Of a stretch of 64,000 nt of DNA, positions 22,517-33,139 are shown in pieces; the stretch's first letter is position 1; each line of letters begins with the position of its first letter. Under the pieces are notes generated by a model. That model was given only the letters and a program-made list of their open reading frames with translations, was not told where the DNA came from and made no database searches. The stretch comes from Polyporus tsugae. Its lineage: Eukaryota > Basidiomycota > Agaricomycetes > Polyporales > Polyporaceae. The stretch spans positions 3,658,001-3,722,000 of the forward strand of contig JAHRBS010000007.1 of the NCBI GenBank assembly GCA_024305745.1, written 5' to 3'. The position numbers were made by a program, and so were the translations under genes.

Positions 22517-23517
22517 TCATACAGCGAGCGTCGAGTACCGCAGAAGGGTTCGGACCTCCCCTTCGTCCATCGGAAGAGGATCTCCGCCAAGTGCGTCAAA
22601 CAGGACTTGGAATTCATGCTCTACACCCGTGTCGCCTTTGCGTACGGTGTACGAAGCGACCTCCCATGTGCCACGATCGGCCTGGTCCAGCTGGTCTTGA
22701 GGCGGAGAGTGCAGAAATCGCGTCCCCAACAGAGTAGAGGGGCTGTTCAGGAACTGCTCGGCTTCATCGTTAGAAACACGCTTGGGCATGCCTGAGCGGC
22801 GAGTAGTAGGAGGAGGAGGAGGAGGAGGAGTGGGAACTTGAAGGCGCGCCCGGGTGGGTGAGGTCGTTGGCCCGGGGGTCTTTGAGCCACGCCGTCTGGC
22901 TTGAAGCTCTGGGAAGAGGCTGACAAACTCTCCCTTGCGCCATTCGTCCATTCTGAAGCCAACAGACAGACAGACAAATAGTTAGTTTCGTTGAGGACAT
23001 GCGGGCCCACCAGAGAAGATACGCCACGACTTACATCTGCCTCTTCCGCCGAGTGACCTGGCTCCGTAGGTCGGGATGGTCCAGCAGTGCATACATGACC
23101 TTGTATTGATTAAAGACCATGAGCGCAGCAGCAGCAACATGAAGGCGAGCGACGCGACTATCATATTTCGCGAAGGAGCATCAGAGCCGTACTAGAACTT
23201 AAGAGCGGAAATGTTGACACTTACTCCTCAATTGTCTTCGGTGGCGTGAGTCGCTCGATCTCGGCGTTGGCGGGGATGAGATGCGCGTCTGGGTCACCGC
23301 CCAACTGAACAAATTCCTGCGGAGCAACACTGGACTTCACGTCGGGGTGCTCGTAAAGCTCAGCAAAGAGCTGGTCGCGACGAGTGGCGTGTTTGCTGAG
23401 GTACTGGGTGTCCTCCGCGGTGATTTTGAGGTATCCAGCGAGTTGCTGGGCAAGGGCTTCAATATTGACGGACCGCCTTGGCACTTTGTACCTATCCAGA
23501 ACATGTTGGGACGACAT
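22517..23517 (-). CDS. unknown protein, family B member
   Basis: Not recognised. Three exons on the minus strand: MSSQHVLDRYKVPRRSVNIE ... LTPPKTIE, then DRVARLHVAAAALMVFNQYK (a helix) with DHPDLRSQVTRRKRQ, then MDEWRKGEFVSLFPELQ, a run of seven prolines encoded by a GGA/AGG-type microsatellite (22803-22831), and a conserved end RGTWEVASYTVRKGDTGVE with QVLFDALGGDPLPMD, ending STLAV. Splice phases equal those of the neighbour at 23803-24784, its paralogue. There is no signal peptide, and no known domain is seen. It is transcribed towards oxidase 2 and belongs to the same duplicated block. Confidence 0.75.
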
Positions 23518-23802
23518 ATAATGGACGGGTCTCTGGCTAGGTGAATACTACCGTTGAACGTTGACGTGGCTGCGACGGGAGAAAAGCACTGGCAGTGACG
23601 GTGGCTGTGATGCGACGGGTCGCACTCGCGCGTCGTCCCTCCGAGTCACTCCGGAAAGTTCCGACCCACTGGCAGCCTCCTCCAACCAGTAAGTTGGCAG
23701 AACCACGGCAAACGGACATGCATTTTTTTTCCCACTACACATGAAAGACGACGAAACACGGGATACGATGGCTATATGCTCCAGGAGTAGGGAGCCTGGC
23801 CC

Positions 23803-24784
23803 TCACACGGCCAACTCAGGCTTGGAGTACCGCAGAATGTCTCTAATGTCTTCCTTGTCCATAGGGAGTGGAACCCCGTCAAACGCCTCGAAGAGAACTT
23901 GGAATTGATACTCGACACCAGCATCGGCCTTCTTCACCGTATAGGAGATTACCTCCCACGTGCCGCGATATTCCTGAGCCTGGTCCGAGTCCTCCGGCGG
24001 AGAGTTGAAGAACGGCTTCCCGACCATGGTATGAGGGTTCTCGAGGAAGTTCGTCGACTCGTCCTCGGACACCTCTTTGGCAGAGTAGCGATAGGGAGGA
24101 GGGATGTGGATGCGCGCTGGGGTGCCAGATGGGGCCGAGGGTATCCTGAAGCTTGAAGGTGGGGGGCCCGAGGCTTCAAGGCGACCTGGAAAGCGGACGG
24201 CGAATACGTTCCACCGCCATTCTTCCATGCTGAAATTGATCACAAGACGCTCTCGTATTCAGCGCGCAGCATTCGTAAGAGAAAGCTATCAATGAGACTC
24301 ACAGTTCCCGCTTCCGTTTCGTAACTTTGCGCTCTAGGTCTGGGTGGTCGCGCAGTGCAAAGCCGACCTTGTAACGGTTGAAGATCATGAGAGCGGGGAA
24401 GACGAGGTGAAGGCGTTCGACATGCCTGCAGCAACACATGAATTCATTGGATAGAGAAAGACAACGCCTTTGAAGATTGGGTGCTTACTCTTCGAACGAC
24501 TTCGGTGGCGTCAGCTTCGTGATCTCGGCGTTGGCGGGGATAAGGTACGCGTCGGGCTCTCCACCAGGTGGAACCAGATTGTGAGGGTGATAGGGTTCCA
24601 CCCCAGGGCGTTTGTAGAGCTCGGCGATGAGTTCATCGCGACGGGTGACATCCTGGATGAGGACCTCGCTGTCCTGTGCAGCCATCTGGAAGTATCGTGC
24701 CAGTTCTTGCGCGAGGGCCTCGACGTCGACCAATTCCCTCGGCAGCTTGTAAATGTCTAGATGTTGCTGTGGATAGGATGTCAT
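23803..24784 (-). CDS. unknown protein, family B member (paralogue)
   Basis: Same family as the 22517-23517 gene with the same three-exon layout. Exon 1 starts at 24784 with MTSYPQQHLDIYKLPRELVD, chosen because it aligns with the paralogue start, and runs to LTPPKSFEE. Exon 2 encodes HVERLHLVFPALMIFNRYKV and DHPDLERKVTKRKREL. Exon 3 encodes MEEWRWNVFAVRFPGRLEAS, a Pro-rich linker, VSEDESTNFLENPH and the conserved RGTWEVISYTVKKADAGVE, ending SKPELAV. Conserved positions between the two copies are spread over the full length, which supports selection on the protein. No function can be assigned. Confidence 0.75.
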
Positions 24785-25234
24785 GTGGAAGATAATACTG
24801 GAGGTAGTCGTTGGCTGTCGTGTGGGGTCTGAAGAACAGGGCACTTTTGAAGTTAAGGGGAGAGCGTTTGCCCGCACGGACTCAGCGGGGTTCCCACGGT
24901 TGTTCGACCCCTGTCCATCCACTTTCAACGTTCAACGTTCAACGGCCATCGGCATGCTTGCAAGGACGTATTCAATGGATTCAGAGCGTGAAATATTGTT
25001 TTCGTCTTGTCTGAACTGCAGATACTGATATGCATCGGGGGGGAACCGGGTGTGGGTCGCGTCGCAAGGGGAGTGTTGAAGCTTGAAGGAGCAACATCGT
25101 CATTCGACCATCAACGTCTCTACGTCTAGAAAACTATCTGTAATTATAAGATGAGAGTAGAGGTCAGCCAGCTCAAAGCAGCGTACAAGCAGACAACAAG
25201 AAAACACGCAAGATACACATTCGCGCAGTCACGC
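24785..25234. other. intergenic between family B gene and F-box-like gene
   Basis: Promoter region of the 24784 gene and 3' flank of the 26934 gene. CAACGTTCAACGTTCAACG near 24925-24943 is a short tandem repeat. No gene. Confidence 0.5.
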
Positions 25235-26934
25235 TCAAGCCCCAGTGGCAAACTCCTCCATCTCCTCCGCCCTGAGCACCTCCCATCCCTCCTCCTCGCC
25301 CATCTCCTTCAGCCCCACCCCCGTCGGCACATCCAGACCGAACCACACCTCCCCCAGACCTAGAACTCCTCGCCGATCCGCCCGCTGGACCGTCCAGCAG
25401 TACAGCCATGACGGCCCGCCCTGCACGCGCACGCGAACGCCAATCCAGCGGAGCGACGGCACCGCGCGGGCGAGGGCCGCCGCGCGGCGGGGGGCGTCGG
25501 CGCAGATCGAGCGGACGAGGGTGCGCGTGTGCACGCGGGACGCGAAGAAGTGGTCGAGGGAATATTGCAGAAGGACGTGCGTGACGGGCAGCCCGACAAG
25601 CGCTTCCTTCAGCTCGTCCTAGACGCGCAAAGGTCAGCATGAGCTCAGGACGCAGAGAGAGAAGGAGAAGGAAGGCGTACGACGAGCAGGCCGGTAACCT
25701 TGACGTAGTCCGGGACGGCGGCACCGTCCATGGTGAGGACGAAGCGTTCGAGCGAGGCGGTCGTGTCGCCAGGTTTGAGCCCCGTGAAGCGGCGCGGGAG
25801 CGGGGTGTATCGATAGTGGGCCTGCGCGACTCGCATCTCGAGGCATGTCGGGGACGTGTCTGCAAGGATGCCGGAGAGCATGTCCTCAGCGGGGTCGCCT
25901 GCGGCGTACGCGATGGACACCCGGGGTACCTTGCACGGCAGCGCGAGCGTGTAGAGCGCGCACGCGGACGCGGCGCGCACCGCGACGAGCGAGGGCCACG
26001 GGCGCGCGCAGGCGAGCGCGTGCCACTGGTACTGCGCGTGCTCGCGGAGGCGGTCCTCCTCCGCGCGCGAGGAGAGCGCGTGGCAGAGGTGGAAGTTGCG
26101 CGTGCCGCCGAGGGAGAGGTGTGTCAGGTTCGGGAAGGTGTGCACAAGGTCGAGCACGACGTCCCCGGAGGCCGGGAACTCGATGGCGAGCTTGCGAATG
26201 TTGGGGAATGGTGCGCTCGGGCGCGTCCATCGGCAGACGGGGATGTCCAGTTCGACGAGGGTCGAGGAAAGCGCCTGCAAAAGGGTGAGAGCGTCCGGGA
26301 TCTCGTGCCACCTACCGGGTCGGAGGACGAGCTTGCGAAGCGAGGGACTCGTCAGCTCGAAGTCACCGTACCACCGAGACCGAGGGACCATAGGCATCCG
26401 CAGTTCTTGGAGTGCTGTCAAGCCCGAGATGGCGCGGTACAATGGGACGGTGGGAACGTCCTCGAACCAGTGATCGATCTGGAGGCGACGAAGCTCGCAG
26501 CATTGCTGCAGGATCACGAGGAAGGCCTCGAGAGCTTGGTTGCGCATTGCACGGAGCAGATGCTCTTCCTGCAGCGGGTTGTTTGAGACGGTGAAGTATG
26601 CCGGCTCGCGAACATGGAGCTCGAAATAGCTGGCCTTGTCTTGAGGCACGCGGTGTTCTTCGAGGCTGAAGTGCAAGTCTTTGATAACCGGCGCCCGAGA
26701 GAGTGGCGTCCCGATGCGCAAGAACTCGAGCAGCGAGAGAAGTTGTTTGGGCGTCCTCAGAGCCTCCCCAGAGCGCGCACACAGAGGTTGAAGCCCGATG
26801 TCGGAGAAGAGGCGGCATGTGCGCATCAGTGCGGACAAGTCTTCCGCCCGAAGGAAATTCATGATATGCCTTTGCACGTCAAAGTTGACGGTGGTTAGGG
26901 CAGTGGGCAGTGGCTCCCTCGAGCTTGAGCCCAT
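25235..26934 (-). CDS. F-box-like/leucine-rich protein
   Basis: Two exons. Exon 1 (26934 to about 25681) starts MGSSSREPLPTALTTVNFDV and carries an F-box-like helix (FDVQRHIMNFLRAEDLSALMRTCRLF), followed by irregular leucine-rich repeats (LQELRMPMV, LRKLVLRPG, LVELDIPVC, IRKLAIEFP, LTHLSLGGT). After a GTACGC...TAG intron the second exon starts DELKEALVGLPV and ends EEFATGA at 25235. The layout matches the large family of basidiomycete F-box/LRR proteins, which presumably bring substrates to SCF ubiquitin ligases. The F-box is degenerate at its start, so Skp1 binding is inferred. Confidence 0.8.
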
Positions 26935-28236
26935 CTCGATATCCTAAATAACGAGGTCACCGAGCTATTCAGGTTCGAAAAGAAAAATATTCACCATCAC
27001 TGTATCTTCTTCAGCCTTGGGTATTGGTGGCGCAAATTGAGAGTATATTTCATGTGGACGACTTGACGTGGCCGGATTGTCACCAGTACTAGCAGAGACG
27101 CCGGATCCAGCCAAGGATCCGAGGATTGGAGAGTCGCATCTCATAGAGTTGTACGTAGAACCTCGCCTCACTGGTGCGAGGATGGTAGGCAAGTGGACGT
27201 GGGGGTAGTGGTTCAGAGCAAGCTCAGGCTGTGGCCTTGCAACGCGTTCAGCCTATTGGGGGTTACGTAATATTACAAAACGTGACCGTGGTGTCGCGAC
27301 GCGATACCCCCAGGCCCCAGCTGTGGCTGGGGACATCGTCCGAGTCGAGCAAACCTGAGAAGAGCAGCAAATATGGCCTACAATCGCTACTTGTCGATGC
27401 CGTACCATCGAGGGTCGTCAAGCATGTCACTGCACCACCGAGAAGGCCTTCAAGTTGGCCTAGCGGATCACGCACCGCCGTTTAGCCTTATCATATTATC
27501 AGACCGCGTAGACCTAAGGTTAACGTTGGAGTGGCAGAGCAAAGCAAGACAGCGATGTCCGATTCCGGCAGTGTGCACGGAGGACGGGGCTACGGCTACG
27601 TATACGGTATTACTCATATAGAACACGGAGCCATGGGTCGGGATTCCATTCCAATGCGAGAAGCGAGCGGGCGAGATCAATATCCAAAAGAGAACAGGTA
27701 GCAGTGCCGAAACCACGGAAGAAGGGGAACAGGACAATGAAGATGAGCTGTAGGCGAAGGCTCTCGGGATGGGTTGCGCGAACGCGAGGAGGAGGACAGA
27801 TGAAATGGGGCTGAGGGTGGGGCGGGGGTTCCGATGCACGGGATATGTACGATGTGGTGTGTGCGAATGTGACTGCAAGTCGGTGATGGCGATGTGGTGT
27901 GGATGGACGTGTGGATAGACGTATAATGCGATGCATATATGCGAGAGATCAAAGGAGTGGCAGGGTGTACGCAGATGAGGATTAAACGTTACAACTGATG
28001 GCGGTGGTGTGGAAGATAGGAAGGCGAAGGCGCACGGTATTGTGTCGTGTGCGTGTGCGAAAGACCACAAAGGACCCCAACTGAAAGACGGCATGGACGC
28101 GAACCCCATTACCCCACTTCGCCTTGAGTGATGTCCCATGGATCATTCGCGCCTTTCTAGAGTTGCATGGCTCGTCACGCCTCGTCGTGGGTTTTGAGGA
28201 CGGAGGGTGACGGACGAGCAACAGCAGCGAACCGTC
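26935..28236. other. 1.3-kb intergenic stretch
   Basis: Lies between the start of the F-box-like gene and the 3' end of the G-gamma gene. The longest open frame (27468-28139, minus) is rich in His/Ser/Pro with no motif and looks like chance. Probably a long promoter for the F-box-like gene. Confidence 0.45.
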
Positions 28237-29032
28237 CTACATCAGGAGACACTGGCAACCCTGGTTGGGCACCGCGAAGGGGTCCTCCGCCTTGTTAACG
28301 GGGCCCCATACGGACGGGATCTGTGAATGCGGATCCAAGTAAGCAAATGATATCATGACGGAGACGCATGGAATCATTGATAGTAGTTTCGGTGGCCGCC
28401 GTTGCGCGCCAAACACCGCTGGGACGGTTCGTTGATCCCCACTCAAAGAATTGGGTATCATATCGACTTGAATGAGGAATTGACCTCCAACACAAATCGA
28501 ATGTAGGGTGTGCAACATCCCCGCAGCATTGGCAAGAAAAGATGGGGTCCCCATATGAAATGGGGATGTGTCCGCTTGCTATCTTCCGAAAGGAAGCACA
28601 GGTCGGGGGCGGAAGCACTCCGGCTGACGTCGCCAGGCATCGAGGACGTAACAACGCGGAACGCGGTCTTCACGCGGAACGTTGACGCGCGTAAACGACA
28701 GAACAAAGGTAGTGTTTCTGCCATCCAGGTCGCCACGAATGACCTCCCCAAGGACACAGAACGAAATGCATAGGGACAGCAAAGGTGGTGACTCACGAGA
28801 TGATCTGGCGTGGACTTGCAGAAGTTGATCAAACTGGGGAGAGGGATACAGTGAGCGAATTTGCGTGCCGACGGTGACTCGGTGACGGGAGCGGGAGTAT
28901 GTACCTCTTGCTCGCCTCGCTGACACGGATCCGTGGTCGTGCGAGGTCTTCCCTGAGTCTCTGGTTGTGTTCTGAGAGCCTGCGGAGCTTGAGCTCAGAC
29001 ATGGACTGCTTCTGGGGGGGACGGCTGCTCAT
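28237..29032 (-). CDS. heterotrimeric G-protein gamma subunit (Ste18-like)
   Basis: Three exons: [20 protein letters not shown] with [20 protein letters not shown] (exon 1, 29032 to about 28905), [13 protein letters not shown] (exon 2, ending at 28797) and [15 protein letters not shown] ... QGCQCLLM (exon 3, 28320-28237). The first helix and the IPSVWGP block are hallmarks of fungal G-gamma. The C-terminal CLLM is a CaaX box for prenylation, and the Cys two residues before it could be palmitoylated, placing the protein at the plasma membrane with G-beta. About 90 residues, normal for the family. In basidiomycetes it acts in pheromone and nutrient signalling. Intron 2 (28321-28796) is 476 nt, unusually long for this window. 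Confidence 0.92.
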
Positions 29033-29432
29033 GATGACCGGAAGGAGCAGGAGAGAAGTGACGGTGCGGTGCCGGAGACCCTGATGTGGGCGAGGAAGAA
29101 CAGGTTTTCAACGAGAACGGGGAGTAGCCGGACTCGGGGGAAGACCAAGAGGAGGCCTGGAGAGAAGAGAAGCGGGCTGGGAGTGGGACAGCGCAGGCAG
29201 AGACGACGACGGCCAGGCAAGCCAACCAGGAGCCAAGCGAGCGGCGCGAGCTCTCTGATCTGGACGACGACAAGCACCAGAACCACTCGGCTCCTTCCGC
29301 TTCTATTGTTTAGGCGCCCCCCCACCACCGACGTGATCCGTCTCATTCTCAGTCTCATCCGGTCTCGTCTTTCCCCTTCTCCAGCTCTCCGTCCAGTTCC
29401 CCGCCATACAAGTACTGCAAGTCACACCCGCC
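29033..29432. other. divergent promoter region
   Basis: Between the start of the G-gamma gene (minus) and the coiled-coil gene (plus). No clear TATA box and no gene; presumably both promoters lie here. Confidence 0.5.
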
Positions 29433-30687
29433 ATGGTCAAGCATGCCACGCCCCTTCTCCAGCGCGCATCGCCCTCGGTCCACAAGCTGCACAAGCCCAC
29501 CCACCCATGTGAGTGCATGCCCTCTATATACTATCGTTCGCACGTCAACTCGAACTTCGCGCGACGGACCGCAGCAACACGCCTTGCCACACGGTATCAA
29601 AACTCTCCATGTGTCGCCCGCCCCGTAAATGTTCCCCGGAGCCCCGGCCCCCGGTCGCGGCTGCCCTCGACCAACACAAACCGCTTCCTTGCGGAGCGCA
29701 CTCAGCTCTCAACGATTCACGAGGAGCCCGAATATGGCGCCCCTGAGACTGGCCGGGGGCAGCGCAGGGTGAGGTATGACGACGCGCGCAACGTTTATAG
29801 GCACCTCGAGGCTTGGCCACGGCAAGACGATGTAAGGGCTGGACCTTCCAGGCGGCAGGATGTAGATATGGTTGGCTGGGATGACGACGACGAAACGACG
29901 CTGGTGACTATGTTGCAAGAAAAGTGAGCAGTTCGTTCATACTTTGCGTTTTCTATTTGGCGCGCTTAGAAGACGTGTTGGTAGCACGTCGGAGCAGGAT
30001 GAGGAGGAGCGGCTCATCGTGTTGATCGAGTCCCTCAAAGGGCCCATGACGGCGCAAGGAGCATCCCTAAAGCAGTACATGAAAGACGCGTTTATGCCTG
30101 CGTACAATGGCGTCAAGTCCGCTCACGGCGTTCTCGAGGACAAGGGTGAGCACTTTGGTGGCTATATGCGCCTAGTTGACCATTGAACGTGACTTACACA
30201 TCATATAGTTGACCTCGCGTTCGGAGCGGGGCTTCTTACGTTCGACGAGGTGTGCAAGAAAGTCGAGCGGATCGCACTGAGGGACGAGGACGAGCTGAAG
30301 ACCGCGCACGCCGAGGCACAGGTGCGCCCGTCCGCCGCCACTCGTTCTTGCTCCACATATCCTCCTCTCTGGATAGCGCAACATGGCGAAGACCCTGGAG
30401 GAGCTTGAACACGCCTACGCACGTCGGAAGGAGCTCTGGGCGACCCTCGAGGAAGACATTAACCGCTGTGGTAATTATTCCTGTCTCTGTGCCGGTGCGC
30501 TACTCACTCCTTGTGCACGGTACTAATATTTTCTCAAGCCACGCGAGCGACGGCCGCACTCGAAGGTTTGCCGACGGACATCGAACAGACAATCGCACTC
30601 CTGGAGAAGAAGGCCAAGGCCCTGGACAAGGACACAAGCGCTGTTGCCAACCAGAAGATGCTTCGCGGGCTTCTAGAGAAGTTGTGA
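29433..30687 (+). CDS. coiled-coil protein of unknown function
   Basis: Not recognised. The start at 29433 gives MVKHATPLLQRASPSVHKLH. A basic, Ser/Pro/Arg-rich N-terminal half follows (RSRLPSTNTNRFLAERTQLS; DMVGWDDDDETTLVTMLQEK), then after an intron a helical half: EERLIVLIESLKG, LKQYMKDAFMPAYNGVKSAH, FDEVCKKVERIALRDEDELK, KTLEELEHAYARRKELW, and last EQTIALLEKKAKALDKD with KMLRGLLEKL at the end. The heptad-like spacing suggests a coiled coil. About five exons; a first intron (GTGAGT near 29511) is possible but not required. Domain style resembles small structural or kinetochore-type proteins, which is only a guess. Confidence 0.65.
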
Positions 30688-30856
30688 CTAGCGCGGTCTT
30701 TTCTCTTTGTGGCGAACTCTCGAGTTCATATTGGACCCTCGCCTTTCCGCTATCTTGTCTGCAGTCCTCGCTGTCAATATGTCAATATCAATGCCCAATG
30801 CCTAGTGCGCTAGATGTTCTGGGACCGTATATGCAAGTCAAAACAGCACGTTATCG

Positions 30857-30950
30857 GCCTGGTGGTCTAGTAGTATGATTCCTTCTTAGGGATATTATCT
30901 AATAATATTTGTTTGGAGGAGGCCCCGGGTTCAATTCCCGGCCAGGCCCA
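30857..30950 (+). tRNA. tRNA-Pro (anticodon AGG) with intron
   Basis: Acceptor GGCCTGG pairs with CCAGGCC (30943-30949), discriminator C at 30950. The D arm is GGTCTAGTAGTATGA. The anticodon loop is TTAGGG.. with AGG at 30889-30891; the anticodon stem CCTTC pairs with GGAGG once a 22-nt intron (about 30893-30914) is removed. T arm CCGGG-TTCAATT-CCCGG with A and B boxes present. The intron sits one base 3' of the anticodon, the standard eukaryotic position. Confidence 0.9.
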
Positions 30951-31183
30951 TACGCTCGTGAATGTTGTTTTTTAAATCGAATCGCTTGAACACCCTCCCA
31001 GGCGATTCGACCGCAGCGCACAGTGCTGCACACATCTATAAGTTGTTGTATTGGGCGTACCATTGACCAACTACCGTGTTACTTACTATTAAGTCCACTC
31101 AATGGGATTGTATACAGAAAGAACAATGTGGCTATCATCATAAAATCGAAACAAAATCAAAAAGATCACCTTTCCGTCAACCG

Positions 31184-31265
31184 CGACGCCAGCAGGATTC
31201 GAACCTGCGCCTCCAAAGGAGAACAGATTTCTAATCTGTCGCCGTAACCACTTGGCTATAGCGCC
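31184..31265 (-). tRNA. tRNA-Ser (anticodon AGA), copy 1
   Basis: On the minus strand GGCGCTATAGCC begins at 31265. The anticodon stem-loop is ACAGA-TTAGAAA-TCTGT with AGA in the wobble frame, followed by a long variable arm (TCTCCTTTGGAGG) as expected for a class II serine tRNA, and a T arm GCAGG-TTCGAAT-CCTGC. The acceptor closes with TGGCGTC and discriminator G at 31184. No intron. The whole 82 nt matches the tRNA at 36594-36675. Confidence 0.95.
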
Positions 31266-31479
31266 TTAAACAACACACTCAATAATTCAGTATATTTAGA
31301 TTCATAAGCAACCCTCCGAAATGAGGATGCTATGATACTTCTCGAGCAGCAGGCGGACCGCAACCCGACAGACTAGCGATTCGATACCGACGGTGAATAC
31401 CGTGACCACTGACGCGAGTCACCACAGGTCGCCAACGGTGACTACGGTTATCGGGACTTCCGTAGCACACCGGCCGCAG

Positions 31480-31890
31480 CACATGCAAGTTCCTCGGGCT
31501 CAGATAACATTGGCGTAATCATCGGGGCAGCGGTCTGGGGAGGGATAGGGCTCACCCTAGTCATCCTGCTAGGATGCTTTATTTAGCATGTCTCTCTACC
31601 ATCCTCGCCTAGCTCAAGGGGCGTGCTCATATAGCTTCCGTGGTCGCAGACGGCATGGGGAGGAGGACGAGGAGGATTATGTTCAAAGCAACAAATCAAA
31701 TCGAGGCCAGTACAACGGAAATATAGAGGTATGGCCTACGGCCTATCCTTACGGAGGCCACAGCAACTACAGCGGCGACTCCACGGCGCATCTGAAGCGA
31801 GCAAAGAGCTACGGCAAGACCGTTCCCGTGTTCCACTCGCCCCAAAGGCAAACACCATCCCCAGACATCATGTACCTCAGTAGCCTCTAG
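31480..31890 (+). pseudogene. remnant of a single-pass membrane protein
   Basis: From about 31483 a frame reads HASSSGSDN, then a hydrophobic segment IGVIIGAAVWGGIGLTLVIL and LGCFI followed by a stop. Slightly downstream another frame reads RGRRRHGEEDEEDYVQS and ends SPDIMYLSSL at 31890. A Ser-rich stalk, a Gly-rich membrane helix and a basic then acidic tail is the usual layout of fungal mucin-like surface proteins. Upstream, a Thr/Val-rich stretch (TVNTVTTDASHH, TVTTVIGTS) is in a different frame. The broken frames suggest a decayed 3' part; an unrecognised intron cannot be excluded. Confidence 0.35.
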
Positions 31891-33139
31891 AGCGCCATGG
31901 GTTTCGAGAAAGGTCACATATGGCGGCAACATATGCTCGTCAAAGCCAGAAACGGCGCTCTCAAGGGCTTCAGAAGAAAGACCACATTCTCGAAACGTCG
32001 CCTCAGAGGGCACCCCAAGCTCATCTAATGTAAGTCTCCGGCCGTCAAACGGCGAGAGCTTGGGACGCTCACCGCCGCGCCTCGAGCAAGAGCAAATCTA
32101 CTTGCATCCGGATAGGGACTCACAGTGGTTCCCCGTGGGGTGGAAGCAACCAGATCCAGGTGTTCCGCTCAGCGCAACGCGGTTTCGCGAGAACGGAATG
32201 ATGTGTCACGTTTGAAGCGTGGGCCAGAATGGCAAGCCAAAGGGGGCGGCTCTGAGACAGGATGACAAGAGGCCACGCCAGGCCTGCCGGAAGCGCGAGA
32301 TCGATAGGACCCACGCGAGACCAGAGTGACGAGCCAGGCGGTATCGACGGGGATGACAAGGGAGAAGCGGCCGAGGCAGGATGAGCACTGCGGGGGCGAG
32401 GTGTCGGAGGGCGACGGCCGGCACCTGACCGAATGCATGCACCGTTGTGAAATTTACTAGTCCCCGCTGGCTTCCATGGTCCGTTTGTGTTGTTTTGCGA
32501 ACCGCTTTAACATTGATTCTGCGGTACACCGTTGTACGCGGCCATGTGGTCACTGCTGACACTGTGCATACAGATGTGTTCCTCCGTCTTATTGTAATGC
32601 GCGGACTTACGTTTTCTAAATCAATTGCTCCGACTCGTTTGATGCCGTCTTCACATGGCTGGGTCCCTCGTTGTTTTTTCAAAGTCCGGAGTCCGAGTCA
32701 GTTGGAGATGTGACACGGTGAGAGAGCACCGGGTCTCTCCAAATCCAGACAGACGCGCTTCTGCCAAGGCTTACGTAACCCCCCCCCCGGAAAAGGCAGT
32801 TGTTATAGATGGGCTATTGTCCTTTCACCCGAGACAATAACGGTCTCGACAATGGCGAAGCCCGCATTTTCGCCCTTTATTATTATAAAGAACCTGGGGT
32901 CGACGTTTCGAGAGACGACCCCTCTGAGCCAGGTCTTTCTTCTCCTCTCACCTTCATCTGCAACGTTCACGTCCGGTGCTGGGACACCTCTCTTCCTCGA
33001 GCCGACCGCCTCGAAAGCACCTTCGCCTACACCCTGTCACTCATTGATACACTCGGACGACTCTCGGGTCTCGATTCAATCGTTAAACTTCTCCAAACAT
33101 ACCTCTCGCTGAACACTTATACCAACGAACACCTTGAAG
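31891..33139. other. intergenic stretch upstream of the membrane-protein gene
   Basis: No gene identified. A TATA-like TATTATTATAAA lies near 32878-32889, about 250 nt before the next start, and a run of nine C near 32780-32788. Open frames here are short and conflicting. Confidence 0.45.

Noticed and set aside
27468..28139. 223-residue minus-strand open frame
   Set aside because: Low-complexity His/Ser/Pro composition, no motif, and overlapping frames on both strands; likely chance.
31023..31247. Plus-strand frame ending DASRIRTCASKGEQISNLSP
   Set aside because: Its end is antisense to the tRNA-Ser gene; the same peptide appears at the other tRNA copy, so it is an artefact.
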